A stretch of DNA of 64,000 nt from Herbiconiux sp. (GCF_004297105.1 NZ_SCVE01000012.1:372001-436000); one strand, 5' to 3'; numbered from the stretch's first letter, positions 17,128-25,849 are shown. Program-made: numbers and translations. The notes: a model not told the origin generated them from the sequence alone.

Positions 17128-18294
17128 TCACCGCGGCTGCAGACCGGCGAAGGTCTCGGCCACCCAGTCGGCGATGATCCCCGCGACGTAGGGCATGTTG
17201 TCGATCGAGATGTGCTCGGTGCCGCCCTCGGGGTCGTCGAAGATCCGCAGCTCGCGCTTCGGGCTGTTGACGGCCTGGTCGTACGACTGGTGTGCGTACT
17301 TCACGTTGATCTGCCGGTCGCCCGCTCCGTGCGTGATGAGGAAGGGCACGGTGATCTGCTCCACCACACCGTTCAGGTGCATGTCCTTCGTCTTCTCGAT
17401 GAAGTCGTCCATGTCGGTGGCGCCCCACACCCAGTTCACGTGGTCCCAGTAATGCGGCACCGGGTTCTCGCCCTCACGGTTGCGGCGCGCCTCCTGGACC
17501 TCGGCCCAGTTGTGGTTCGCCCCCCAGGCCACCCCGAGTGCGAGCCGCTTCTCGAAGGCCAGCGCCCGCGGGGCGTAGTGGCCGCCCAGCGACCAGCCCA
17601 CGATGCCGATCCGCTGCGGGTCGACGGCCAGCGCCTGCGCATTCGCCTCGAGGTGGTCGATGATCGCGGCAGCCCACACCTCGGTGTCGTGGCGCGCCTT
17701 CAGCCCGCGCAGACGCAGGGCCTCGCCGGAGCCGGGCGTGTCGATCATGAGCGTCGAGATACCGCGCTCGGCCAGCATCCGGGGGAAGCCGGAGTAGTAC
17801 ATCATCTCCTTGGTGGAGTCGAGGCCGTTCCACTGGATGATCACCGGATGAGGCCCCTCACCGGGCGCGCGATAGAAGTAGCCGGGCAACGAGGAGTCCT
17901 CGTACGGCACCTCGACCCGGGTCACCGGGATCTGCGAGAGCTCCACGTGCTTCAGCAGCAGGTCGATCGACTTCTGGTAGGCCGCATTGCGCCCCTCCCA
18001 CTTCGGCGACTGGAGGCGCTCGGCCTGCGAGGTGTAGAGCGAGGCGCGGTAGTAGGTCTCGCCGGCACCGACGCGTCGGCCGCGGGCCTCGTCGTCCTGC
18101 GCCTTGGCCACCAGGCGGTCGGCCACGGCGGCCCATGAGGCGTAGAGCTCGGCCGTTCCGGCATCGTCGCCGTTCTGCGACGCGAGCAGCACGGGCTTGC
18201 ACGCCCGGTCGACCTCGTCGATGAAGCCGCCGTTGTTGAGCGTGGCGACCGCCGCCAGGCTCCAGACGTAGTTGGTGGGGAAGTACATGAACAC
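17128..18294 (-). CDS. Alpha/beta hydrolase, FrsA / 2,6-dihydroxypseudooxynicotine hydrolase-like
   Basis: A 388-residue serine hydrolase. An all-helical N-terminal part (about 1-140) precedes the alpha/beta core, as in the 2,6-dihydroxypseudooxynicotine hydrolase family, whose known member cleaves a ring-to-ketone C-C bond. The nucleophile elbow is GWSLGGH, the acid is probably Asp in THGAGDRQI, and the His is in GGTEHIS. GTG at 18294 has GAGGAG 7 bp upstream, better spaced than ATG 18288. It closes a five-gene block with an extradiol dioxygenase and a FAD monooxygenase. In that setting it may split a hydroxylated aryl ketone such as an acyl-phloroglucinol, which is inference. It could instead be an ordinary esterase. 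Confidence 0.82.
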   Translation of the reverse strand: MFMYFPTNYVWSLAAVATLNNGGFIDEVDRACKPVLLASQNGDDAGTAELYASWAAVADRLVAKAQDDEARGRRVGAGETYYRASLYTSQAERLQSPKWEGRNAAYQKSIDLLLKHVELSQIPVTRVEVPYEDSSLPGYFYRAPGEGPHPVIIQWNGLDSTKEMMYYSGFPRMLAERGISTLMIDTPGSGEALRLRGLKARHDTEVWAAAIIDHLEANAQALAVDPQRIGIVGWSLGGHYAPRALAFEKRLALGVAWGANHNWAEVQEARRNREGENPVPHYWDHVNWVWGATDMDDFIEKTKDMHLNGVVEQITVPFLITHGAGDRQINVKYAHQSYDQAVNSPKRELRIFDDPEGGTEHISIDNMPYVAGIIADWVAETFAGLQPR

Positions 18295-18319
18295 GGTGTT
18301 GCTCCTCGTGGTTGTGGTT

Positions 18320-19303
18320 CTAGACGCGGTGGCGGATGCGCGGCCGGGGCCGCGCGGCCGGCACGGGTGGGGCGGCGACCGGCGCACCCACCCGGTTGAT
18401 CAGCTCGCCGACGCCTTCGACCACCATCCGCACCTCGTCGCCCTCGCGGAGCGGCGGAGGGGTGAGGGAGCCGTTGCGGCCCCAGAGCTCGGCGAGACAT
18501 CCGCCGTTTCCGACCGTGCCCGACCCGAGCACATCGCCCGGCACCACTCGTGAGTTGCGCGAGGCGTACATCACGAACTCGGCGAACGGCCAGCCCGCGT
18601 TGGACACCAGGTCGTGCCCGATGAGCTGGTGGTTGACGTAGACCTCGGCGCGCACGGCGAGGAAGCCCTCGGCGTCCTGGTAGCCCGACAGCTCGTCGGC
18701 CGTCACGATCCAGGGGCCCAGCGTCATGCCGAAGTCCTTGCCCTTCGCCGGGCCGAGGCGCACCTTCATCTCGCGACCCTGCAGATCGCGGGCCGACCAG
18801 TCGTTCATGATCGTGTAGCCGAAGATGTGCCGCGTCGCCGTGGGGGCGTCGAGATTCGCTCCGTCCGACCCGTCGACCCCGCCGATCACCACCGCGAGCT
18901 CGAGCTCGAAATCGAGCCGCTCGGTCACGGGCGGGTGCAGCACGTCGAACGGTCCGGTGATGGTGTGCGGGTTGGTGAAGTAGAAGGTGGGGGCCTCGTA
19001 CCATTCCGGAGCCACGTGGCTGCGGCCCTCGACACCGGCGCTCACGCCCTCGACGTGCTCCTCGAACGCCACGAAGTCCCGCACGGATGCCGGGTCGAGA
19101 GGCGCCCGCAACACGACGTCGGCCAACGGCGACGCGGCCGCCTCATCGGCGGCCGACCTTTCGCCGGCCAGGCCGTCCAGCCCGGCGGCCAGCACCTCGC
19201 CGACGGTGCGTCCGCCGCCGAACGGGATGGCGCGGCCCTCCTCGATGAAGCCGTGCACCAGCTCCCCGGAGGCCGCCGCGCTCTCCCAGCGGGCGATCTT
19301 CAC
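18320..19303 (-). CDS. Fumarylacetoacetate hydrolase (FAH)-family protein
   Basis: A 327-residue protein with the FAH catalytic fold in its C-terminal two-thirds: VAFEEHVEG (early His), FDFELELAVVIGG type strand seen as LDFELELAVVIGG (metal Glu residues), IFGYTIMNDWSARDLQ, and KGKDFGMTLGPWIV. These enzymes hydrolyse or isomerise acylpyruvates and 2-hydroxymuconate-type ring-cleavage products with a divalent metal. The GTG at 19303 overlaps the stop of the FAD monooxygenase (GTGA). The position behind a dioxygenase and a monooxygenase fits a role late in a ring-cleavage pathway, breaking the C-C bond of the cleaved product. Confidence 0.87.
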   Translation of the reverse strand: MKIARWESAAASGELVHGFIEEGRAIPFGGGRTVGEVLAAGLDGLAGERSAADEAAASPLADVVLRAPLDPASVRDFVAFEEHVEGVSAGVEGRSHVAPEWYEAPTFYFTNPHTITGPFDVLHPPVTERLDFELELAVVIGGVDGSDGANLDAPTATRHIFGYTIMNDWSARDLQGREMKVRLGPAKGKDFGMTLGPWIVTADELSGYQDAEGFLAVRAEVYVNHQLIGHDLVSNAGWPFAEFVMYASRNSRVVPGDVLGSGTVGNGGCLAELWGRNGSLTPPPLREGDEVRMVVEGVGELINRVGAPVAAPPVPAARPRPRIRHRV

Positions 19304-20436
19304 GCAGGCACCGCCATCTTCTGGGCGATGCCGAAGATGAGGCCACCGGCATCGGCATCGCGGTCGCCGTCGATCTGCCACTGACCGAGCTGCACCGAGG
19401 CCTCGACCACGGCGGTGGCCCGGGGCACCCGGCGCTCGTGGAACTCCGCCCAGAGCGAGTCGTCGAGGGCGTCGCGCGCCACGAGCAGCTCGGTCAGCAC
19501 CAGGGCGTCTTCGAGCCCCTGGGCTGCGCCCTGGGCGATCGTGGGCGGGCAGCTGTGGGCGGCGTCGCCGATGATCACCACCCGTCCGCGGTTCCAGGCG
19601 CCATCGACGATGTGCTTGGTGAACCAGGTGTAGTTGGCGGTGGCCCCCGCCTCCAGATCGGCCCGGATGTCGTTCCACGGGCCGTCGTAGGCGCGGCTCT
19701 CCTCGATCATGATGCGCGCCGCATCCTCGTCGGTCACCCCGAACCGGTCCTGCGCCTTCTCGACCAGGAACGCGTACATGGTGTTCTCACTCGTGGGCGT
19801 GTAGCCGGCGATGTACATCGGGCCGCCGTAGTAGAGCTCGCTGCGCTCCACCGATGCGGGGCGGGAGACGAACGTGCGCCAGATTCCCATGCCCGTCGAC
19901 TCCGGCTTGGTGTCGATGCCGATCAGCCCGCGCACGGTGGAGTTCACACCGTCGGCTCCGATCACGAGGTCGTAGCGATCGAAAGGCTGACCGTCGATGA
20001 CGACGCCCACACCGCCCTCCTCATCGGTGGAGAGATCGGTGATCCGCGACGCGAAGTGCACGACCGCGCCCGCCGCGACCGCGTGCTCGAGCAGGATGCG
20101 CGCCAGCTCGGGACGCGGCATCCCCATGGTCGACGGATAGTCCGGGCCACCCGACTTCACGTCCGGCAGTTCGGCCACGGCCGGCGCCCCCGGCCCGGGA
20201 GCCCGCAGAGTCAGACCCACGAAGGGATAGCCGGCCGCACGGATGTCGTCCCACGCGCCCAGCGCATCGAAGACCCGCAGCGCATTGCCCTGCAGCGTGA
20301 TGCCCGAACCGAGCACGCTCAGCTCGGATTTCGCCTCGAACAGATCCACCGCCACCCCTGCTCGGGCGAGCTGGATGGCGGCGGCGAGTCCGGCGACCCC
20401 GCTGCCGACGATGGCGACTTTGGATACTGCGGTCAT
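19300..20436 (-). CDS. FAD-dependent aromatic monooxygenase (group A)
   Basis: A 378-residue flavoprotein hydroxylase of the p-hydroxybenzoate/salicylate hydroxylase type. Visible are the N-terminal GxGxxG (VAIVGSGVAGLAAAI), the DG motif (YDLVIGADGVNSTVRG) and the GD motif (VVIIGDAAHSCPPTIAQGA). It would use NAD(P)H and O2 to hydroxylate a phenolic ring, often with decarboxylation. It lies between the cyclase-family gene and the FAH-family gene. Together with the extradiol dioxygenase this makes a hydroxylate-then-cleave order plausible. Closest named class could be 3-hydroxybenzoate 6-hydroxylase-like or salicylate-like; the substrate is not decided by the sequence. Confidence 0.88.
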   Translation of the reverse strand: MTAVSKVAIVGSGVAGLAAAIQLARAGVAVDLFEAKSELSVLGSGITLQGNALRVFDALGAWDDIRAAGYPFVGLTLRAPGPGAPAVAELPDVKSGGPDYPSTMGMPRPELARILLEHAVAAGAVVHFASRITDLSTDEEGGVGVVIDGQPFDRYDLVIGADGVNSTVRGLIGIDTKPESTGMGIWRTFVSRPASVERSELYYGGPMYIAGYTPTSENTMYAFLVEKAQDRFGVTDEDAARIMIEESRAYDGPWNDIRADLEAGATANYTWFTKHIVDGAWNRGRVVIIGDAAHSCPPTIAQGAAQGLEDALVLTELLVARDALDDSLWAEFHERRVPRATAVVEASVQLGQWQIDGDRDADAGGLIFGIAQKMAVPA

Positions 20437-20482
20437 GTTCAGAACCTCTCTGTTCTGCAGGTGGGTGGGTGGTGACGATCGT

Positions 20483-21475
20483 TCAGAGGAGCGCGACGGG
20501 ATTGATGGGCGACCCCACCGCGCCCGTGATGGGCAACGGCGGCGCCGAGAGCAGGAAGTCCCATCGCGACTGCTCTGCGCAGGCGTCGGCCAGTTCGTCG
20601 AGATTCCACATCTCGCCGATCGTCAGCCCCAAGTTGGGGATCACGATCTGATGCAGTGGCTGGAACGCGGGTGCGTCGAACTCGTTCGGCCGCACCTCGA
20701 AACCCCAGGTGTCGGTGGCGATCGCGGCGATCTCGCTCCGGTGCAGCCATCCGGCCGTGGTGATCGACAGCCCGGGGGCCGGACCGCCCGCGTAGTCGCC
20801 CCAGCCCTCGCGGCGGGCGCGGGCGTACTGGCCCGTGCGCACGAGCACGATGTCGCCGCGGCCGACGGCCGCGCTCGGCCCCTGGGCCCGGATGCAGTCG
20901 TCGAGGTGCGCGGCCGTGATGGCGAAGCCGTCGGGCAGCTCTCCGGTGGCCGGCTCGAGGTGCCGGCCCACGTCGAGCAGAACGCCCCGCGAGACGACGA
21001 CCGAGGCGGCGTGCTCGATACCGGTCACCAGATCGCCTTCACTGGTCACCACGTCGCCGGCCCTCCGCCCGTTCCACGCGCGGCCGTGATCGAAGATGTG
21101 GCCGAGTCCGTCCCATTGGGTCGAGCACTGCAGCGGCATCGCGATCACGTCGTCCGCCCCGCCCATCCCGTGGGGGAAGCCCTGGTTGCCGCGTTCGGCG
21201 TCCACGCCCGTGTCGGTCATCGTGTGCACCGGATTGGTGCGACGCCGCCAGCCCTTCTGCGGCCCGTCCGTGTCGAAGCGCTGGGCGAGCGACACCACCC
21301 GTCCGTGACGAACGAGCCCGGCGGCCTCGACGCGCTTGTCGTCGTCGATGAAGTTGAGCGTGCCGAGCGCGTCGTCCTCACCCCAGCGACCCCAGTTGCG
21401 ATAGGCGGATGCCCGCCGGGAGATCTCCCCCTCGGGGTCGCTGCGGTCGATCTCGTCGTCGAGGCCGGTGGTCAT
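20483..21475 (-). CDS. Cyclase-family (kynurenine formamidase-like) metal hydrolase
   Basis: A 330-residue protein of the cyclase/formamidase-like superfamily. The metal-binding region is seen as CSTQWDGLGHIFDHGRAW (a variant of HxGTHxDxPxH in which the first His is replaced) and a late HLDDCIRAQGP segment. Longer members of this family (about 300-330 aa) sit in many actinobacterial aromatic-degradation clusters, where they are thought to hydrolyse or dehydrate ring-cleavage products. It starts 27 bp after the dioxygenase gene. The replaced first motif residue leaves the exact chemistry open. Confidence 0.8.
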   Translation of the reverse strand: MTTGLDDEIDRSDPEGEISRRASAYRNWGRWGEDDALGTLNFIDDDKRVEAAGLVRHGRVVSLAQRFDTDGPQKGWRRRTNPVHTMTDTGVDAERGNQGFPHGMGGADDVIAMPLQCSTQWDGLGHIFDHGRAWNGRRAGDVVTSEGDLVTGIEHAASVVVSRGVLLDVGRHLEPATGELPDGFAITAAHLDDCIRAQGPSAAVGRGDIVLVRTGQYARARREGWGDYAGGPAPGLSITTAGWLHRSEIAAIATDTWGFEVRPNEFDAPAFQPLHQIVIPNLGLTIGEMWNLDELADACAEQSRWDFLLSAPPLPITGAVGSPINPVALL

Positions 21476-21502
21476 GGTCGCTTTCCCGTCGAACCTGATC
21501 GG

Positions 21503-22525
21503 TCAGCCTCGGCCCTGGTGGGCGTAAGGGTTGAGCAGGGCCTCTTTGATCTCGTCGGGCACACCCTCTTCGGTGGCGCTCGGGCCGTCCGCGGGCGGGA
21601 ACGACTCCGTCATCGACATCGGCATCACGCTGTTGCGGTACATGTTGTTCGATCCCTCGGAGGGCTTCCAGGTGTTGGGAGTCCAGTCGGGCACATAGTT
21701 ACGGTAGCCGCCCGTGTTGAGCTCGATGCGCAGGCTGGAGGGCTCACGGTAGTAGAGGAAGTTCTGCTCGCCGATGCCGTGGATCGACGGGCCGTACTCG
21801 ATCGGGTAGCCGTTCTCGCCGAGGATGTCGGCGGCGATGAGCAGCTCCTCCCGGGTGTCGACCCAGAAGGCGTAGTGGTTGACGCGACCGGCGCGGCTCG
21901 AACCGTCGAGCACCACACCGAGGTCGTGCGACTTCTCGTTGGTGGTGAGCACGGAGAACACCGAGATGGGGGCCTCGTCGAGAACGGTGCGCGCCATGAT
22001 GCGGAACCCGAGCACCTCGTTGTACCACGCGGCGAACGCGTCGACGTCGCTGGTCGCGATGGTCACATGGTCGAGCTGACGGGGAGCGCCGGCGACCTTG
22101 CTGCGGCGCGACGGCCGGTCGGGGTAGGTCGACGCGGCCTCACCCTCGGTGTCGTGGTGCCGGGTGACATCCCAGTGCAGGGTCAGGCTGTGGCCCCAGG
22201 GTCCGGTGAAACGGTAGGCGCGGCCGATGTGCGGCACATCGTCGAGCCACTCGCCTTCGATGCCCGCGGCCTCGATGCGCTTGGCGGCCTCATCGAGAGC
22301 CTCCGCGCTCGTGGTGCGCCACGCGGCCGTGGCCAGCGACGGTTCGTCGCCCGGCAGTACCACGACGGAATAGGCGTAGTAGTCGCCCCAGCACCGCAGG
22401 TACACGGCGCCGTCGACGCGATCGACCTCGATCAGCCCCACCTGGTTCGTGTAGAACTCGACGGAAGCCTCGACGTCGGGCGACGTGATCGCCACATAGG
22501 AGAGGTGAGAGAGCAGCTTGATCAT
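21503..22525 (-). CDS. Two-domain extradiol ring-cleavage dioxygenase (VOC type I)
   Basis: A 340-residue catechol 2,3-dioxygenase-type enzyme. There are two VOC modules (about 5-125 and 148-280), and the Fe(II) ligands are visible in the second: His153 (LDHVTIATSD), His217 (VNHYAFWVD) and Glu268 (SLRIELNTGG). The C-terminal tail of about 60 residues (to YAHQGRG) is longer than in classic enzymes. It cleaves a catecholic ring next to the diol. As the first gene of a minus-strand operon with a monooxygenase, FAH-family and C-C hydrolase genes, it defines a meta-cleavage route separate from the ortho (pca) route at 46-53 kb. Confidence 0.88.
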   Translation of the reverse strand: MIKLLSHLSYVAITSPDVEASVEFYTNQVGLIEVDRVDGAVYLRCWGDYYAYSVVVLPGDEPSLATAAWRTTSAEALDEAAKRIEAAGIEGEWLDDVPHIGRAYRFTGPWGHSLTLHWDVTRHHDTEGEAASTYPDRPSRRSKVAGAPRQLDHVTIATSDVDAFAAWYNEVLGFRIMARTVLDEAPISVFSVLTTNEKSHDLGVVLDGSSRAGRVNHYAFWVDTREELLIAADILGENGYPIEYGPSIHGIGEQNFLYYREPSSLRIELNTGGYRNYVPDWTPNTWKPSEGSNNMYRNSVMPMSMTESFPPADGPSATEEGVPDEIKEALLNPYAHQGRG

Positions 22526-22632
22526 CTTCGATCGTTCCTTTCGACGGGGGCAGCCTCGGCCCCGTCACCCACTTTTGTCGGAATCAAACCATTGGGGAAG
22601 CCGATGATGCCTATGCGCGGGATCATCGATGT

Positions 22633-23397
22633 TTATGGCGACAGGGCACGGCGGCCGGCGAGGGCGATCTCGGCGTCTATGGCGAACTCGTGGAGGTCGT
22701 CGAGCATCGTCCCGTTCGTCACCGCGGCGATCGCACGGCGCAGCGCGAGCCGCTGCCGCGTCTCGAATCGGGCAGGAGCGATCAGGGTTCCCCGTTCATC
22801 ATCCATCCTCACCACGGTGGCGGCGGCCGCGGCGGCGGAGACCTCGGAGCGAACCGCGCCGATCGCCGAGACCCGCAGCCGCGGCACCGCGGTCGGTTCC
22901 ACGAGAACCCGCGCCAGCACCCCGCCCGGGCATCCCCGGCCCTCCACCGCCATGATCAGCCCCCCGTCACCTGCCTGCAGAGCGGTCACCTGCAGCGGCC
23001 CACCGGCGAGCACGCGCAGCCAGCCCACCGCGTCGCAGATCGTGCGGTCGAACGCCGCCGCGGGTGCGGCGCAGGTTGCGGTGAGAACGGATGCGGGCTG
23101 CTCCCGGCTGATCTCGGCAGCCACGTCGGGGCGCAGGAGTTCGCGATCGAGCGCCACCGGCACTCCCCTCAGGTCGGACTCGGCGAAGCCGGAGATCCCG
23201 GAGACCTCCACGGCCGGGTCGGCCACGACCAGTCCGGCCGCGCCCGCCTCCACCGCCGACACCGCCCGCGCGAACCATCCGGTCCCGCCGCCGACGACCA
23301 CGATCGAGCCCCGCGGGTCGTTCGCAGAGCGGGCTCTTTCGGGGAGCTCGGTGATCGCCACCCGGTAGGACGCCAGCGGCGCTCGCACCCCGATCAT
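22633..23397 (-). CDS. Uncharacterised protein coupled to a Gfo/Idh oxidoreductase
   Basis: A 254-residue protein I do not recognise. The N-terminal half has an alternating strand-helix look with a glycine-rich VVVGGGTGWFARAV stretch (about 33-46) that could bind a nucleotide or cofactor, followed by AGLVVADPAVEVSG. The second half repeats the pattern and ends with helices (LRRAIAAVTNGTMLDDLHEF). The stop is TAA, unlike its neighbours. Its start overlaps the stop of the Gfo/Idh gene upstream (ATGA), so the two probably work together. DPAVEV also occurs in the partner oxidoreductase, hinting that this may be a shortened, diverged relative of it; similarity search would settle that. Confidence 0.65.
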   Translation of the reverse strand: MIGVRAPLASYRVAITELPERARSANDPRGSIVVVGGGTGWFARAVSAVEAGAAGLVVADPAVEVSGISGFAESDLRGVPVALDRELLRPDVAAEISREQPASVLTATCAAPAAAFDRTICDAVGWLRVLAGGPLQVTALQAGDGGLIMAVEGRGCPGGVLARVLVEPTAVPRLRVSAIGAVRSEVSAAAAAATVVRMDDERGTLIAPARFETRQRLALRRAIAAVTNGTMLDDLHEFAIDAEIALAGRRALSP

Positions 23398-24455
23398 GAT
23401 GTCCCCTTCCGCGCCGCGGCCGCGAGCACGGCCTCGGCCGCCGCGTCGGCGATCTGAATGGCGAACAGAGCGTCATCGAGCAGTTCGCCGTACTCAGCGG
23501 GCTGGCCGTGATCCAGCGCATCGGCAATCGCACGCCACTCCTCGACGTACCCGTCTTCGGGCGTCGCCGGGTACCGCGTGATCGTGCCGTCACTCGTGCG
23601 CACGGTCACGGTCGCACTGCCGGCGTGCACGAACGCCGGCGGGAACTCCACGTCGACGTCGTCGAATCCGGTACCGATCGACAGCCGCCAGAGCGCGTCG
23701 GCGCCGCGCGGCAGCATCACGGCGGTGAGCTGAATCGCCACACCCCCCGCGACCAGACCGATGAGATAGCCGATCGGCACGAGGGGCTGCGCGAACACCA
23801 CCTGCTCGAACACCGGCGCCACGTCGCGCAGTGCAGGGAGGTCGTGGATGCCGAGACCGAGCACGAGCTGACGCACGACGGCCGCGGCCACCCGCGGATC
23901 CGACCAGTCGGGCGCCGGTCGGCCGGCCGGCGGAGGGGAGGCCGGCGCGACTTCGGTCACGAGATCGTGATAGCGGCCGTTCGGGGGCAGCGCGATGGTG
24001 GCCGACCAGGTCTGCACGCGTCCTCGATTGCCCACCAGATGGTGCTTGGCCCGCGCCCAGGCGGGATCGAAGACGTGGTTCGTACCCACGACGAGAGCCG
24101 TGCCGCTCACTCGGCAGGCGTCGACCACAGCCCGGGCGTCTTCAGCGGTCAGGGCGAGGGGCTTCTCGCAGAACACGGCACGCTTGCCGGCCTCGATCGC
24201 GGCCAGCACCTGCCCCGCGTGGAACTCGGGCGGGCTGCACACGGCCACAACCTCCACGGCGGGATCGGCGAGGAGCTCGCCCACGCCCGTGGAGTGCCGG
24301 GCACCCGACGGCGCAGCGATGGCCGCCCCCCGCCCGCTGCCCGCATCGGCGACGTGTACGATCCTGAGACGACCGGCCAGTCGCCCCAGCGTGGGCGCGT
24401 GGAGCGCGCTCACCCCGGGCCCCGCCCCGATGATCCCGACTCCTCGCGGTGTCAT
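23394..24455 (-). CDS. Gfo/Idh/MocA-family oxidoreductase
   Basis: A 353-residue NAD(P)-dependent sugar-type oxidoreductase. Rossmann loop GIIGAGPGVSALHAPTL is N-terminal; the family lysine motif is EKPL (FCEKPLALT), and the substrate domain contains GLGIHDLPAL in the place of the catalytic His. These enzymes oxidise or reduce cyclic polyols, sugars and keto-sugars. In gut bacteria a Gfo/Idh enzyme (DgpA) oxidises the C3 of C-glycosides, so a role in 3-keto-sugar chemistry is plausible here. It is divergent from a ROK regulator with palindromic sequences between, suggesting sugar-responsive control. Confidence 0.85.
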   Translation of the reverse strand: MTPRGVGIIGAGPGVSALHAPTLGRLAGRLRIVHVADAGSGRGAAIAAPSGARHSTGVGELLADPAVEVVAVCSPPEFHAGQVLAAIEAGKRAVFCEKPLALTAEDARAVVDACRVSGTALVVGTNHVFDPAWARAKHHLVGNRGRVQTWSATIALPPNGRYHDLVTEVAPASPPPAGRPAPDWSDPRVAAAVVRQLVLGLGIHDLPALRDVAPVFEQVVFAQPLVPIGYLIGLVAGGVAIQLTAVMLPRGADALWRLSIGTGFDDVDVEFPPAFVHAGSATVTVRTSDGTITRYPATPEDGYVEEWRAIADALDHGQPAEYGELLDDALFAIQIADAAAEAVLAAAARKGTS

Positions 24456-24504
24456 TGAACCTCCCCCTCGAAGTCACTTCGGTTCAAATCCTACTTAACT
24501 TGAA
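24455..24504. promoter_or_regulatory. Repeat-rich divergent promoter (Gfo/Idh versus ROK)
   Basis: TTGAAC (24455), GTTCAA (24482) and CTTGAA (24499) form inverted and direct half-sites, with a 13-bp palindrome CGAAGTCACTTCG at 24469-24481 between them. The AT-rich run CTACTTAACTTGAAAGAAAT marks the likely promoter core. Candidate binding region for the adjacent ROK protein. Confidence 0.4.
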
Positions 24505-24555
24505 AGAAATCCGGCACTAGTCCGGCCCACTTCCGTTCGATACCCTCCCACCTGT

Positions 24556-24574
24556 GCCATCATCGGATGATGGC
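24556..24574. promoter_or_regulatory. Perfect 19-bp palindrome over the ROK start codon
   Basis: GCCATCATCGGATGATGGC has 9-bp perfect arms and one central base, and it spans the ATG of the ROK gene at 24567. This geometry would allow tight autoregulation, or in RNA a hairpin hiding the start. The same 9-1-9 architecture, with different sequence, is found beside the other ROK gene at 12527-12545. Confidence 0.5.
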
Positions 24575-25847
24575 AAGCGAGTCAACCCTTCGATTCGGGG
24601 CACAGACCGATGAGGTGACCAGCCTCCTGCGCGTGGTCAATCTCGTGCGCACCGGCGAGGCGACGACCCGCCCGGAGATCAGCCGGCTGACCGGACTGGG
24701 TCGAGGCGTGGTGACCCAGCGCGTCGACCAGGCCATGCAGCTCGGCTTCCTGGCCGACAGCGAGTTCGCGCCCTCCACCGGCGGCCGCGCCGCCCGCACC
24801 CTGCGCTTCCGGGTCGAGGCGGGTCGGATCGTGGTGTGCGCGCTCGGCGCCCTGCACATCCGGGTCGGCATCGCCGATCTCGGGGGCGAGTTGCTCGACA
24901 CGGCGCATCGCAACTGGGACATCGCACGCGGCCCCGCCAGCACCCTCGACGAGGTCATGCAGATGCTCGACGAGCTGATGGACGGCACGGACGACATCCC
25001 CGTCTGGGGCGTGGTCGTCGGACTGCCCGGCCCCGTCGACTACGAGACGGGCCGCCCCGTCGCGCCCCCCATCATGCCCGGCTGGAACGGCTTCGACGTG
25101 CGCCGTCGCTTCGAGTCCCACTTCAACGCCCCCGTCTGGGTCGACAACGACGCGAACCTGCTCACCTTCAACGAGCGCGCCCTCCGGCACCGCGAGCACG
25201 CCGACCTCATCTACTGCAAGATCGGCACGGGTATCGGTGCCGGCCTGCTCTCGCGCGGTCGCATCCACCGCGGCGCCAATGGTGCCGCGGGCGACATCGG
25301 GCACGTGCGCGTGAGCGGCTCCGACGCCGTGTGCCGGTGCGGCAAGATCGGCTGCCTCGAAGCCGTCGCCGGCGGATGGGCGATGGTGCGCGATGCCCAG
25401 CTGGCCCTCGAGAACGACCGCACCGGCTACCTCGCGCGGCGCGCCGAGGAGACCGACGGCACGCTCTCCCCCGAGATGATCACCCGCGCGGCGGAAGACG
25501 GCGACGCCCTCTCCATCGCGCTCATCCAGCAGTCGGCGCGGGTCGTCGGCGAGTCGATCGCCGCGCTGGTCAACATGTTCAATCCGAGCGCGATCGTGAT
25601 CGGCGGCGCGGCGGCAGCGGCCGGCGAACTCTATCTGGCCGAGGTGCGGCAGCGCGTGTACGAGCTCTCCCTCCCGCTCGCCACCCGCGACCTGGTGATC
25701 ATCAACTCGGCCGACGACGAGGCCGAGCCGCTCCGTGGCGGAGCCGAGCTGGCCCGGGAGGAGCTCTTCGAGGTGACCTTCCCGCGCTGGTTCGCGCTGG
25801 GCCGACCCACCATCGAGAGCGCCCGTCCGGGCCGGCCCGACGCCTGA
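24567..25847 (+). CDS. ROK-family transcriptional repressor
   Basis: A 426-residue ROK (repressor, ORF, kinase) protein: N-terminal winged helix (about 20-75, TRPEISRLTGLGRGVVTQRV) and a full sugar-kinase-like domain. The zinc cluster CRCGKIGCLE and the preceding GDIGHVRV are intact, as is the DNDAN phosphate-site remnant (WVDNDANLLTFNE). The sensor domain therefore probably binds a sugar or sugar phosphate. It faces the Gfo/Idh gene and converges with two TIM-barrel isomerase genes (3 bp apart). It is a good candidate for the sugar-side regulator of the C-glycoside island; which promoters it controls is not known. Confidence 0.9.
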   Translation: MMASESTLRFGAQTDEVTSLLRVVNLVRTGEATTRPEISRLTGLGRGVVTQRVDQAMQLGFLADSEFAPSTGGRAARTLRFRVEAGRIVVCALGALHIRVGIADLGGELLDTAHRNWDIARGPASTLDEVMQMLDELMDGTDDIPVWGVVVGLPGPVDYETGRPVAPPIMPGWNGFDVRRRFESHFNAPVWVDNDANLLTFNERALRHREHADLIYCKIGTGIGAGLLSRGRIHRGANGAAGDIGHVRVSGSDAVCRCGKIGCLEAVAGGWAMVRDAQLALENDRTGYLARRAEETDGTLSPEMITRAAEDGDALSIALIQQSARVVGESIAALVNMFNPSAIVIGGAAAAAGELYLAEVRQRVYELSLPLATRDLVIINSADDEAEPLRGGAELAREELFEVTFPRWFALGRPTIESARPGRPDA

Positions 25848-25849
25848 GC

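Noticed and set aside
20243..23368. Another long plus-strand open frame of over 1000 codons
   Set aside because: Antisense shadow of the cyclase, dioxygenase and adjacent genes; composition unlike a real protein.
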